Assembly: GCA_937146765.1 (NCBI GenBank)
Contig: CAKZRP010000058.1
Span: 1-64,000 of the forward strand
Length of the DNA: 64,000 nt
Reading direction: 5' to 3'
From: an uncultured Paracoccaceae bacterium
GTDB lineage: Bacteria; Pseudomonadota; Alphaproteobacteria; Rhodobacterales; Rhodobacteraceae
Under the pieces are notes generated by a model. It did no database searches. It was not told the DNA's origin and was given only the letters and a program-made list of their open reading frames with translations. The position numbers were made by a program, and so were the translations under genes. Below are positions 30,468 through 39,796 of the stretch, in pieces (position 1 is the stretch's first letter; the number at the start of each line of letters is the position of its first letter).

Positions 30468-31298
30468 ATGCCCTTTGATGCAAAAACCTCCGGGCCGCTT
30501 GATGTCAGCCCTCTGCTGCGGCTTTTGTCGGGCGGAACCTGGCAGCTTGAACTCGCACATGAGCGAGACAGTCATCTGGTGATCTGGATCACCCGAGGAC
30601 AGGGGCGCGTGTTGCTGGATGGTCATTGTCGCGGCTTTGGCCCTCATACGGCGCTGTTCATCCCGGCGCGCACCCTTTTTGCCTTGGAACTTGGTCGTCA
30701 GAGCATTGGTCAGGTGCTCACCCTCGGCGAAGCAAGCCCCTGTCAGATGCCCAATATGCCCATGCAGATCCGCATAAACGACATGCAGGAGCAGGCGCGC
30801 CTCAATGCGCTGTTCGATTCCATGCTGCGCGAATTGCAGATTGGTGACGATCACGCCACCCGCGCCATCTGCGCCTATGCGGACCTGATCGGCATCCATC
30901 TGCAGCGCCTGTGGCAGAAGGCACCTGAGAACGGCAAGGTCACGGCCGCCCGCCGCCTGTGTCGGGCCTATTGCGCGCGGCTGGCGCAGGACAGCGAGGG
31001 CCGGTTCAACATGGCCGGGCATGCGGCGGAACTCGACGTCACCCCGACCCATCTGACCCGTGTCTGCAAGCAGGAGACCGGCAAGACCGCCGCCGCCCTG
31101 CTGACTGAGCGGCAATTGCACGCGGCCCGCCGTCTGCTGATCCGTACCGCCCTGCCAATGCGCGACATCGCCAGTGCCCTCGGCTTTGGCAGCGCAGCCT
31201 ATTTCACCAGGTTCATCACCCAGCACACGGGCGAAACCCCCAGTGCCCTGCGGAAACTGGCGCAAAAAGAGGCGATGCCCCGCAATCCCCGCGGCTAA
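30468..31298 (+). CDS. AraC-family transcriptional regulator
   Basis: A 276-residue regulator: an N-terminal cupin-like sensor (about 1-150, including VIWITRGQGRVLLDGH and LFIPARTLFALEL) and a C-terminal AraC/XylS double HTH (about 170-270; HAAELDVTPTHLTRVCKQETGKTAA and the second helix pair ending FITQHTGETPSALRK). It is followed in the same direction by a complete peptide-type ABC importer 250 bases on; two similar repeats in that gap are likely its operator. The ligand is probably the transported compound, an inference from the context. Confidence 0.88.
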   Translation: MPFDAKTSGPLDVSPLLRLLSGGTWQLELAHERDSHLVIWITRGQGRVLLDGHCRGFGPHTALFIPARTLFALELGRQSIGQVLTLGEASPCQMPNMPMQIRINDMQEQARLNALFDSMLRELQIGDDHATRAICAYADLIGIHLQRLWQKAPENGKVTAARRLCRAYCARLAQDSEGRFNMAGHAAELDVTPTHLTRVCKQETGKTAAALLTERQLHAARRLLIRTALPMRDIASALGFGSAAYFTRFITQHTGETPSALRKLAQKEAMPRNPRG

Positions 31299-31355
31299 TC
31301 CACCTGCAAATCGTGCCAAAACTGGACACAGGTGTCGTTTTCTCAAAACCGACGA

Positions 31356-31403
31356 TGCCGATGTCGCATTTTTACACTTTTGTGCCGATACTGTGCATTG
31401 ACG
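31356..31403 (+). promoter_or_regulatory. Direct repeats and -35 box before the ABC importer
   Basis: Two related half-sites, TGCCGAT-N3-to-GCATT (31356-31370) and TGCCGAT-N5-GCATT (31383-31399), start 27 bases apart. TTGACG (31398-31403) overlaps the end of the second, while the best -10 (TATGGT, 31424) is spaced 20 bases away. A good -35 touching an activator site with poor -10 spacing is the usual layout for AraC-type activation. Inference from sequence. Confidence 0.4.
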
Positions 31404-31545
31404 GCGAGCCTGTTCTGTTGCCGTATGGTGATGTTGGGGAAACATTGTGACAATTCAATTACCTCAACGAGATAAAAATAGCCCGCTGGCCAAGGCCCCG
31501 GACCCAGGAGCGCCCCGCCAGGTCGGTCTGAACAGGGAGAATTCG

Positions 31546-33207
31546 ATGACCACCCAAACCCCCGTAAGCTCTTCCACCCATTGGGCGGCAGAGATGCATG
31601 CGACGGAACTGAAGGCAGGCAAGATTTCGCGCCGTGAGTTCCTGACCCGTGCCACCGCTCTGGGCGTTTCGACCGCAGCGGCCTATGGCATGATCGGCCT
31701 CACCGCCCCCGCCCGCGCGGCAGACAAGAAGGAAGGCGGCACCCTGCGGATGCAGATGGATGTGCGCGGCCTCAAGGATCCGCGGACCTATGACTGGTCC
31801 GAGATTGGCAACGAAACCCGCGGCACGCTGGAGTATCTCGTTGAGTACAACAATGACGGCTCCTTCACCCCGATGCTGCTGGAAAGCTGGGAGGTGAACG
31901 ATGCCGCCGATGAGTACACGCTGAACGTGCGCAAGGGCGTGAAGTGGAACAACGGCGATGATTTCACCGCTGAGGACGTGGCCCGCAACATCATCGGCTG
32001 GTGCGACAAGGACATGGAAGGCAATTCCATGGCCGGTCGCTTTGCCACGCTGATCGACGAGAACACCAACAAGGCGCTCGAAGGTGCCGTCGAGGTGGTC
32101 GATACCCATACCGTGAAGCTGAAGCTGCCGAAGTCCGACATCTCGATCATTCCCGGCATGGCGGATTACCCTGCCGCGATCACCCATGCCTCCTTTGCTG
32201 CCGATGACGCGCAGAACGCGATCGGCACCGGCCCCTATGTGATCTCCGAACTGGAAGTGGGCGTGAAATGCACCCTGACCCGCAACGAGAACCACACCTG
32301 GTGGGGCGAAGAAGTCTATGGCAAACCGGCGCTCGACAGCATCGAATACATCGACTTCGGCACCGACCCCTCCTCCTGGCTCTCCGCGCTGGAATCCGAA
32401 GAGGTCGACATCCTTTATGAATCGGTGGGTGAATTCATCGACGTGATGGACGGGCTCGGTTTTGTGAAATCCGAAGTGGTCACCATGGCGACCATCGTCG
32501 TGCGGCCGAACCAGCTTGCCGAGATCAACGGCATGAAGCCCTATGCGGACAAGCGCGTGCGTCAGGCGATCAACATGGCCGTCGACAATGCCGTCTGCCT
32601 CGAGCTTGGCTATGGCAACCGCGGTGTGGTGGCCGAAAACCACCATTGCGGCCCGGCGCACCCGGAATATGCCGAACTGCCCAAACGCGAAGTGGACGTC
32701 GAAGGCGCCAAGAAGCTGATGGAAGAAGCCGGCATGATGGATTTCGAACACGAAATCATCTCCATCGACGACGACTGGCGCAAGAACACCACCGATGCGG
32801 TGGCCGCGCAGCTGCGCGACGCCGGCTTCAAGGTGAAGCGCACGGTTCTGCCGGGTTCCACCTTCTGGAACGACTGGACCAAATACCCGTTCAGCTCGAC
32901 CAACTGGAACCACCGCCCGCTCGGCGTGCAGATCCACGCACTGGCCTATCGCTCCGGCGAGGCTTGGAACGAATTCGGCTGGTCCAATGCCGAGTTCGAC
33001 GCGCTGCTGGACGAAGCGCTTGCACTGGCAGATGCCGACAAGCGCCGCGAGGTGATGGCGAAGATGGAAGCGCTGATCCAGGACGAGGGTGTCACCATCC
33101 AGCCTTACTGGAAATCGCTCTACCGCCACATGCGCGAGGGCATCGTGGGCGCGGATATGCATATCTCCTACGAGCATCACCACTACAAATGGGGCTGGGC
33201 AGCCTGA
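31546..33207 (+). CDS. ABC transporter substrate-binding protein, family 5 (peptide type), Tat-exported
   Basis: Periplasmic binding protein of the DppA/OppA family (SBP_bac_5), 553 residues. A twin-arginine signal peptide is plain: SRREFL at 28-33, a hydrophobic stretch [16 protein letters not shown] and a cleavage site after PARA (about residue 58). Family features include the LAESWEVND-like opening ([10 protein letters not shown]), the LRKGVKW-like [19 protein letters not shown] and the final [16 protein letters not shown] 31546 has AGGGAGA upstream. First gene of a binding protein-permease-permease-ATPase unit. The ligand could be a peptide, sugar oligomer or another small polar compound. 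Confidence 0.92.
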   Translation: MTTQTPVSSSTHWAAEMHATELKAGKISRREFLTRATALGVSTAAAYGMIGLTAPARAADKKEGGTLRMQMDVRGLKDPRTYDWSEIGNETRGTLEYLVEYNNDGSFTPMLLESWEVNDAADEYTLNVRKGVKWNNGDDFTAEDVARNIIGWCDKDMEGNSMAGRFATLIDENTNKALEGAVEVVDTHTVKLKLPKSDISIIPGMADYPAAITHASFAADDAQNAIGTGPYVISELEVGVKCTLTRNENHTWWGEEVYGKPALDSIEYIDFGTDPSSWLSALESEEVDILYESVGEFIDVMDGLGFVKSEVVTMATIVVRPNQLAEINGMKPYADKRVRQAINMAVDNAVCLELGYGNRGVVAENHHCGPAHPEYAELPKREVDVEGAKKLMEEAGMMDFEHEIISIDDDWRKNTTDAVAAQLRDAGFKVKRTVLPGSTFWNDWTKYPFSSTNWNHRPLGVQIHALAYRSGEAWNEFGWSNAEFDALLDEALALADADKRREVMAKMEALIQDEGVTIQPYWKSLYRHMREGIVGADMHISYEHHHYKWGWAA

Positions 33208-33241
33208 TCCTTTCGGATCCACAAGCCGATGTGACGGAGAC

Positions 33242-33261
33242 CCCCGGCTCAAGGGCCGGGG
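33242..33261 (+). other. Intercistronic stem-loop after the binding-protein gene
   Basis: CCCCGGC (33242-33248) pairs with GCCGGGG (33255-33261) around six bases, 34 bases past the stop codon, with no T tract. Such hairpins commonly protect the upstream binding-protein message and lower expression of the permeases. Role inferred from position. Confidence 0.5.
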
Positions 33262-33374
33262 AGACCCTCCATCACCAATAAGAAAACACGACACAATCTA
33301 ATAAGGCCCCCCGACCGGGAGACCCAGTCCCGGCACCGTCAGGGCCAGCCGACCGCCAGTCTGCAGGGGATCAC

Positions 33375-34427
33375 ATGGGACTATTCATTTTGCGTCGGTC
33401 CGGCGTGATGATCATCACGGCTTTGTGCCTGACGTTCATCGTGTTCGTGATGACGAACCTCTACCCGAACCTTGAAAAGCTCGCCAAGACCGAAGGCAAC
33501 TTCCGCATGTCTGACGAGGCCGTGGCCAGCTGGCTAGACAAGAACGGTTATGGCCAGCCGATGATGGTCAAATATGGCCAATGGCTTGGTGTGTTGCCGG
33601 GCTGGACCCGTGACTCGGAGCAGGGCGTGACCGGCCGCTGCCTCAGCGGCACGGTTACCGTCGAAGAAGCCGCTGCGGCACCAAGCTATTGCGGCATCCT
33701 GCAGGGCGATTGGGGCTATTCGACACGGTTCAAGACCGATGTGAGCGAGATCATCGAGACCCGGCTTGGCAATACCGCCTATCTGATGATGTGGGTGCTG
33801 ATCCTGATGGTCCCCTCGGCCCTGCTGATCGGGGTACTGGCTGGGATGCGCGAAGGCTCCGCCATGGATCGATCCCTGTCGACCTTCTCCATCATGACCA
33901 CCGCGACCCCGGAATATGTCTCCGGCGTGATCTTCATCGCGGTCTTCACCTCCTCCACTGTGGGCCTGAAATGGTTCAAGGGCACCGCCACTGCGGCGAT
34001 GGAGGACCCCAATTTCGAGAACTTCTTCCTGCCGGTGCTGACCATCGCCCTCTATGGTGTCGGCTATATCGCCCGGATGACGCGGGCCTCCATGACCGAG
34101 GTGATGACGGCGCAATACATCCGCACCGCCCGCCTCAAGGGGGTGAGCTTTCGCAACATCGTGGTGAAACACGCGCTGCGCAATGCGCTGATCGCGCCCT
34201 TCACCGTCATCATGCTGCAGTTCCCCTGGCTGCTGAACGGCGTGGTGATTGTCGAAAGCCTGTTCAACTACAAAGGCTTCGGCTGGGCGCTGGTGGAAGC
34301 GGCCAGCAATAATGACATCGAACTGCTGCTGGCGGTCTCGGTCGTCTCTGTCGTGGTGGTTCTGTTGACGCAGCTGATTTCCGATATCGGCTATGTCTTC
34401 CTGAACCCGCGCATTCGCATTTCCTGA
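33375..34427 (+). CDS. ABC transporter permease (DppB type)
   Basis: A 350-residue inner-membrane permease with the N-terminal helix of the family (LRRSGVMIITALCLTFIVFVM) and an EAA loop in the C-terminal half (ARMTRASMTEVMTAQYIRTA followed by RLKGVSFRNIVVKHALRNAL). Between helices 1 and 2 stands a periplasmic loop of about 90 residues with two cysteines (GRCLSGTVT and SYCGILQGDWG) that could form a disulfide. Sixteen bases separate it from the second permease. Confidence 0.92.
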   Translation: MGLFILRRSGVMIITALCLTFIVFVMTNLYPNLEKLAKTEGNFRMSDEAVASWLDKNGYGQPMMVKYGQWLGVLPGWTRDSEQGVTGRCLSGTVTVEEAAAAPSYCGILQGDWGYSTRFKTDVSEIIETRLGNTAYLMMWVLILMVPSALLIGVLAGMREGSAMDRSLSTFSIMTTATPEYVSGVIFIAVFTSSTVGLKWFKGTATAAMEDPNFENFFLPVLTIALYGVGYIARMTRASMTEVMTAQYIRTARLKGVSFRNIVVKHALRNALIAPFTVIMLQFPWLLNGVVIVESLFNYKGFGWALVEAASNNDIELLLAVSVVSVVVVLLTQLISDIGYVFLNPRIRIS

Positions 34428-34442
34428 GGCTGGAGGCTGAAC

Positions 34443-35879
34443 ATGGACCCTTTGACCTGGACCGGCGCTCTTGCCCCACTCAACCCGCTCTTCGCCATCG
34501 CGCTCCTGCTGCTGGCGGCGATGATCGTGATCTGGATGGCCGTCAGCATGGTGACCGCCGGCACCCGCCAGATCGCCAATCTCGACGGCACCGTGACCCT
34601 TGCGGGCAATCCGCAGGCCATGGCCGCGCTCGGGCTGCGGATCACCTTCCTTGCGGTGGTGGCCCTCGCCCTCGCCTATCTCGTCCTCGGGCTGCTTCTG
34701 GGGACCGGAGCCGGTATCGTCGGCGCCATCGCACGCCAGATGCTGCCGACCTGGGTGTCGCTGGTGGTGCTCTTTGCGCTCTCGATCAGCTTCAAGCGGC
34801 GGCTTGGCCTCTATGGCAAGCTGTTTGACAGCCCCATCGGCATGATCGGCTTTGGCCTTGTCATGTTCTGGGTCTTCACCGGCATCTATGGCGCGATGGA
34901 TCTGATCGCCACCCATGACCCGCTAGCGCAGGTCTCCGGCATGAAGAACAAGGTGCCCGGCACCCCCCTGGCCGGTGCCGAGGAGGGCGATTACGCCTGG
35001 TATCTCCTTGGCGGCGACAACCTGGCGCGCGACGTGTTCTCCCGTATGGTGAAGGGTGCCGGCGAGGTGTTGAAATACGCGCCGCTGGCGACGCTCTTCG
35101 CCTTCATGGTCGGAATAACCCTGGGTCTTCCGGCGGGCTATTACGGTGGGCGGCTCGACACGGCGCTCTCCTTCCTCGCCAACCTGATCCTCGCCTTCCC
35201 GGTGATCCTGCTGTTCTATCTCCTGGTGACACCGGAGATCGTGGCCACCGGCCTGCCGCAGTTCATGGCGGTGGTGCTCTTTGCCTTTCCGCTGGTCTTC
35301 TGCGGGGTCCTGATCCACTCGCGGTTCCGCACCCAGCCCTCCAAGAATTACATCTGGCTGGCGGTGGTGCTGGTGCCGCTGTTCCTGCTCTACATGTCGC
35401 TGATCAATGCGCGCGGCAGCAAGATCGATGTCTGGCCGCTCGATTTTTTCGACATTCCCGGCGGCGTGCTGGTGGTGTTTGTATCCGTGGTCTTCGTAAA
35501 TTCGCCCACCGTGTTCCGGATCGTGCGCGGCCTCGCCATGGACATCAAGACCCGCGACTATGTGGCGGCGGCCCAGACCCGCGGCGAACGGCCCTGGTAC
35601 ATCATGCTCTGGGAAATCCTGCCCAACGTCCGCGGGCCGCTGATCGTCGATTTCTGCCTGCGCATCGGCTATACCACCATCCTGCTCGGCACTCTGGGCT
35701 TCTTCGGCCTCGGCCTGCCGCCGGAAAGCCCGGACTGGGGCTCCACCATCAATGACGGGCGCAAGCTCCTGTCGATCTACCTGCATCCGGCCTTGCCGCC
35801 GGCGGTGGCGCTGATGAGCCTGGTTCTGGGTCTCAACCTGCTGGCGGACGGCCTGCGCGAAGAAAGCCTGCGCGACTGA
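34443..35879 (+). CDS. ABC transporter permease (DppC type) with N-terminal extension
   Basis: A 478-residue permease; typical DppC/OppC proteins have about 300. The first 150 residues hold several extra hydrophobic segments (LFAIALLLLAAMIVIWMAV, ITFLAVVALALAYLVLGLL, TWVSLVVLFALSISF) ahead of the normal N-terminal helix. The EAA motif is YVAAAQTRGERPWYIMLWE, followed by LGFFGLGLPPESPDWG. A non-cleaved multi-span extension of this kind is unusual and might assist assembly. Between this gene and the ATPase lies a repeat element. Confidence 0.9.
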   Translation: MDPLTWTGALAPLNPLFAIALLLLAAMIVIWMAVSMVTAGTRQIANLDGTVTLAGNPQAMAALGLRITFLAVVALALAYLVLGLLLGTGAGIVGAIARQMLPTWVSLVVLFALSISFKRRLGLYGKLFDSPIGMIGFGLVMFWVFTGIYGAMDLIATHDPLAQVSGMKNKVPGTPLAGAEEGDYAWYLLGGDNLARDVFSRMVKGAGEVLKYAPLATLFAFMVGITLGLPAGYYGGRLDTALSFLANLILAFPVILLFYLLVTPEIVATGLPQFMAVVLFAFPLVFCGVLIHSRFRTQPSKNYIWLAVVLVPLFLLYMSLINARGSKIDVWPLDFFDIPGGVLVVFVSVVFVNSPTVFRIVRGLAMDIKTRDYVAAAQTRGERPWYIMLWEILPNVRGPLIVDFCLRIGYTTILLGTLGFFGLGLPPESPDWGSTINDGRKLLSIYLHPALPPAVALMSLVLGLNLLADGLREESLRD

Positions 35880-35891
35880 GTGAGAATGCGC

Positions 35892-35940
35892 CCGGGGGTT
35901 CTGCCCCCGGACACCCGAGATATTCTGGACCAAAAGAAGC
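35892..35940 (+). repeat. Stem-loop plus conserved tail, intergenic repeat copy 1
   Basis: CCGGGGG-TTCTG-CCCCCGG (35892-35910) is followed by a tail with CCCGAGATATTC and then CAAAAGAAG (35931-35939). A second element with a different stem but a comparable tail is at 51736-51785. From memory, closely similar elements with the order hairpin, GATATT, AGAAG occur very often between genes in Roseobacter genomes. Here it splits the second permease gene from the ATPase gene in the operon. Confidence 0.55.
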
Positions 35941-35976
35941 AAAACAGACTTCGATCGGCCCACCAGGGAGACCAAG

Positions 35977-38064
35977 ATGAGCAAACTCGACGCCTATGAC
36001 GGCCCGATCCTCGAGATCGACAAGCTGTCGATCTCCTTCTTCACTCGACTGCGCGAGATACCGGCGGTGATGGACTTCTCAGTCTCGGTGATGCCGGGTG
36101 AGGCCGTGGGCCTTGTCGGCGAGTCGGGCTGCGGCAAATCCACCGTGGCGCTGGGCGTCATGCAGGACTTGGGCAAAAACGGCCGCATCGTCGGTGGATC
36201 GATCAAGTTCAAGGGCCGCGATCTGGGCCAGATGAGCGCCGAAGAGTTGCGCGACGTGCGCGGCAATGAAATCGCGATGATCTATCAGGAGCCGATGGCC
36301 TCGCTCAACCCGGCGATGAAGATCGGCAAGCAGCTGATGGAAGTGCCGATGATCCACGAGGGCATCGGCGAAAAGGAAGCCTATCAGCGCGCGCTCGAAG
36401 TGGTGACCGACGTGAAGCTGCCCGACCCGGCGCGGATGCTGAACTCCTATCCGCACCAACTCTCGGGCGGCCAGCAACAGCGGATCGTTATCGCGATGGC
36501 GCTGATGTCGAAACCCTCCCTGCTGATCCTTGACGAGCCGACCACCGCGCTTGACGTGACGGTGGAGGCCGCGGTCGTCGAACTGGTCAAGGATCTGGGC
36601 AAGAAATACGGCACCTCGATGCTGTTTATCTCCCATAACCTCGGTCTGGTCTTGGAAACCTGCGACCGGCTCTGCGTGATGTATTCCGGCGAGGCGGTGG
36701 AGCGTGGCTCCATCAAGGATGTCTTTGACGACATGAAACACCCCTATACCCAGGCGTTGTTTCGCTCCATCCCGCTGCCCGGCGCCGACAAGAACGCCCG
36801 GCCCCTGGTCGCGATCCCTGGCAACTTCCCGTTGCCGCACGAACGCCCGCGCGGCTGCAACTTCGGCCCGCGCTGCGATTATTTCGAGGCCGGGCGCTGC
36901 GATGCCGGTGACGTCGCGATGGAGATGGTGCCCGGCAGCGAGCGGCATCACACCCGCTGTGTGAAATTCCAGGAGATCGACTGGAATGCCCCGATTGCCG
37001 CCGTCGCCCAGAAGGAGAAGACGAAGCCCGGCCGGGTTGTTCTCAAGATTGAGAACCTGAAAAAATACTACGAGGTCGCGGCCAATGCACTGTTTGGCGG
37101 CGGCACCACCAAGGTGGTGAAGGCCAATGAGACACTAAGTTTCGAGGCCCGAGAATCCGAGACCCTCGCCATCGTCGGCGAATCGGGCTGCGGAAAGTCG
37201 ACCTTTGCCAAGGTGCTGATGGGGCTGGAGACAGCCACCGAAGGGCAGATCCTGCTCGACAACCGCAATATCGAACAGGTGCCGATCGAAAAACGCGATG
37301 CGGGCACCATTGCCGATGTGCAGATGGTGTTCCAGAACCCCTTTGATACGCTCAACCCCTCGATGACCGTGGGCCGGCAGATCATCCGGGCGCTCGAGGT
37401 TTTTGACATCGGCAATTCCGATGCTGACCGGCGTCAGCGGATGCTGGAACTGCTCGATCTGGTCAAACTGCCGCGCGCCTTTGCCGAACGCATGCCCCGC
37501 CAGCTCTCGGGTGGGCAGAAACAACGGGTAGGTATCGCCCGCGCCTTTGCCGGCGGTGCGCGCATCGTGGTGGCGGACGAGCCCGTGTCTGCGCTCGACG
37601 TTTCGGTGCAGGCGGCGGTGACCGATCTCTTGATGGAGATCCAACGCAACGAGAAGACCACGCTCCTTTTCATCAGCCACGACCTGTCGATCGTGCGCTA
37701 CCTGTCGGACCGGGTGATGGTGATGTACCTCGGCCATGTGGTGGAACTGGGCGATACCGAACAGGTCTTCTCGCCGCCCTACCACCCCTATACCGAGGCG
37801 CTTTTGTCGGCGGTGCCGATTGCCGATACCTCGGTGCAGAAAACCCATATCGTGCTGGAGGGCGACATTCCTTCGGCGATGAACCCGCCGCCGGGCTGCC
37901 CCTTCCAGACCCGCTGCCGCTGGAAATCCAAGGTGCCCGGGGGGCTCTGCGAAAAGGACGTACCGCCGATCCGCACCCTCGCCGGCGGCCATCAGATCAA
38001 ATGTCATCTCAGCGACGAGATGCTGGAAAGCATGGAGCCCGTGATCAAGATCGCCGCGGAATAG
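35977..38064 (+). CDS. ABC transporter ATP-binding protein, two fused ATPase domains (DppDF type)
   Basis: A 695-residue protein combining the two ATPases that in E. coli are separate DppD and DppF. First half: Walker A GESGCGKSTVALG (about 47-59), signature LSGGQQQR, Walker B LLILDEPTTALD. Second half, from about residue 350: Walker A GESGCGKSTFAKV, signature LSGGQKQRVGIARA, Walker B IVVADEPVSALD. Each half ends with the oligopeptide-transporter C-terminal domain bearing cysteines (CNFGPRCDYFEAGRC; CPFQTRCRWKS), which in relatives holds a 4Fe-4S cluster. Last gene of the importer. Confidence 0.94.
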   Translation: MSKLDAYDGPILEIDKLSISFFTRLREIPAVMDFSVSVMPGEAVGLVGESGCGKSTVALGVMQDLGKNGRIVGGSIKFKGRDLGQMSAEELRDVRGNEIAMIYQEPMASLNPAMKIGKQLMEVPMIHEGIGEKEAYQRALEVVTDVKLPDPARMLNSYPHQLSGGQQQRIVIAMALMSKPSLLILDEPTTALDVTVEAAVVELVKDLGKKYGTSMLFISHNLGLVLETCDRLCVMYSGEAVERGSIKDVFDDMKHPYTQALFRSIPLPGADKNARPLVAIPGNFPLPHERPRGCNFGPRCDYFEAGRCDAGDVAMEMVPGSERHHTRCVKFQEIDWNAPIAAVAQKEKTKPGRVVLKIENLKKYYEVAANALFGGGTTKVVKANETLSFEARESETLAIVGESGCGKSTFAKVLMGLETATEGQILLDNRNIEQVPIEKRDAGTIADVQMVFQNPFDTLNPSMTVGRQIIRALEVFDIGNSDADRRQRMLELLDLVKLPRAFAERMPRQLSGGQKQRVGIARAFAGGARIVVADEPVSALDVSVQAAVTDLLMEIQRNEKTTLLFISHDLSIVRYLSDRVMVMYLGHVVELGDTEQVFSPPYHPYTEALLSAVPIADTSVQKTHIVLEGDIPSAMNPPPGCPFQTRCRWKSKVPGGLCEKDVPPIRTLAGGHQIKCHLSDEMLESMEPVIKIAAE

Positions 38065-38138
38065 GGCGGCGGCACGCGGGGTGCGCTCTCTGCGGGCCTG
38101 ATCAAGGTCCCCTCCGGACCCAGACTGCGCCAGAGGGC

Positions 38139-38169
38139 AAAAAAGGTCTCACCCAATCTGGGTGAGACC
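38139..38169 (-). terminator. Terminator between the ABC operon and the sulfotransferase gene
   Basis: GGTCTCACCC (38145-38154) and GGGTGAGACC (38160-38169) form a perfect ten-base stem around AATCT; six A (38139-38144) give a T6 tract on the minus strand. It ends the sulfotransferase transcript 73 bases after its stop codon and can also halt the convergent ABC operon, weakly. Confidence 0.85.
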
Positions 38170-38241
38170 CTTGATCTGACCGATTGGGAACGCGGATCCC
38201 GATGGGGCTTCTGCCACCACCCTGATGCGCGCCTCGCCCCC

Positions 38242-39657
38242 TCAGCGCAGAGTTTGATCGAAGGTTTCCCAGGCCGAGACCCAGCGCTCGCCGCCAAGGG
38301 CGTCCCAGACCGGCTTCAGGTGCTCTTCATAGGCGGTCCACTGGCCGAGGGTCTCTGGGGAAAGTTCCTCATGACCGAGTTTGTTGGCGATCGCCTCCGG
38401 CTCGCAGAGGGGAGTCGGCGACAGGCAGTCGGCGTCGAAATCGAGGCCGGCGTGATCCAGCAGCAGCGCGATCTGTTCTTCCGGCTTGTGCATCAGCGCC
38501 TCGTAGGACTGAAGACGCATCGCATCCCCCAGCTTGGCGGCATAGTTGGTCGCCGAGGAATAGACTGTGCGGGTCACCTGGGCGATCCAGTCCGAACGCG
38601 AGGCCATGGCATTGCCGTTGAGCACATTGGAGGCGATATTCGCCAGCGCGGTATCCATCGGGTGACGCGACAGGAAGATGAACTTCGCTTCGGGGAAGAG
38701 GAACTGGGCGAGGCCGAATTCCAGGCAGCCGAGCGGATGGGCGTCCACAATGGTCTTGCCACCGGCCACCTGGCCACCCAGAGCGCGTTCCAGATAGTAC
38801 TGGCGGAAGATGTCGACTTCTTCTGCGGTCAGCAGATCCAGCCAGTCCCAGTAGTTGCAGGGGCGGTTGGTCTTGGCCAGATGCAGGCGGATCGCGCCAT
38901 GGGTACGCGACAGAGCGGCGGTGTCACCGACGCTGAACACACCCTTGTGCTTGCCCAGGATCCGCTCCACCAGGCCGGTCCCGGCCATCGGCACGCCGCC
39001 GACAAACACCAGTTTCGGCAGCAGCGAGGCATCCTCGGAGGACAGGCGCGGTTCGAACAGTTGTTCCTGTTCCGCCACCATCTCGGTGAAGATCGCCGGC
39101 GCGAAGGGACCGACCACTTCCTGACGAGAGGATTGGAACAGGGTAAAGGCCACGTCCAGCTCGCCGGCCGCATGGGCGATCTGCGCCAGGGCATGATGGA
39201 CAAGGGCACGATGGGCAGAGGAGAGATCCGCGCGTTCCGACAGGCTCATCAGACGCTGGGCATAAAGGCTTTCGATGCCGAAGGTCTCGATGCCGTTCAG
39301 GGCGGTCAGGGCTGGAATGGAATTCGGATCAAAGCGCAGGACCTCCTCGAAAGCCGCCGTCGCCCCGACCAGATCGCCGGTGGTTTGCAGCATCAGGCCA
39401 AGCTTGCCCCAGGCCTTGGTGTCGGTGGGGTATTCTGCGGTCAGATGGCGCATCACCCTGACGGCCCCATCATAGTCCCGCATTTCAAACAAACAGTCCG
39501 CCGTGCGCTCGAGCAGGCCGAGATCAAGCTCGCCGGATTGAACGAGCGGCAGCATCACGCTCAGCGAGCGTGCGAATTTGCCGGTGGCCATCAGACCATC
39601 GACTGTAACAAATGCCTCAGCCAAGGCGTCGGGAGAGTGGCTGTTTTCTACCAGCAT
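38242..39657 (-). CDS. TPR-sulfotransferase family protein
   Basis: A 471-residue protein with an N-terminal tetratricopeptide region (about 1-190; AWGKLGLMLQTTGDLVGATAA) and a C-terminal PAPS-dependent sulfotransferase domain. The 5'-phosphosulfate loop reads VGGVPMAGTGLVERIL and the 3'-phosphate site FIFLSRHPMDTALAN. The loop has PMAGTG where the classical enzymes have PRSGTT, a variant. Related proteins are common in roseobacters and may sulfate glycans, proteins or lipids; substrate unknown. Alone between terminators. Confidence 0.82.
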   Translation of the reverse strand: MLVENSHSPDALAEAFVTVDGLMATGKFARSLSVMLPLVQSGELDLGLLERTADCLFEMRDYDGAVRVMRHLTAEYPTDTKAWGKLGLMLQTTGDLVGATAAFEEVLRFDPNSIPALTALNGIETFGIESLYAQRLMSLSERADLSSAHRALVHHALAQIAHAAGELDVAFTLFQSSRQEVVGPFAPAIFTEMVAEQEQLFEPRLSSEDASLLPKLVFVGGVPMAGTGLVERILGKHKGVFSVGDTAALSRTHGAIRLHLAKTNRPCNYWDWLDLLTAEEVDIFRQYYLERALGGQVAGGKTIVDAHPLGCLEFGLAQFLFPEAKFIFLSRHPMDTALANIASNVLNGNAMASRSDWIAQVTRTVYSSATNYAAKLGDAMRLQSYEALMHKPEEQIALLLDHAGLDFDADCLSPTPLCEPEAIANKLGHEELSPETLGQWTAYEEHLKPVWDALGGERWVSAWETFDQTLR

Positions 39658-39796
39658 GGATTGTTCGCCCTTCTATAACGATGGCCTGAACCTGCTGGAG
39701 AGAGATGAATCACCGGTAAATCACGTGGTTCGAATTTGTGTCTTTTTCTTGGAATTTCACGGCAACCCGCCACAATGCCGTCGCGCAGGGGCAGAG

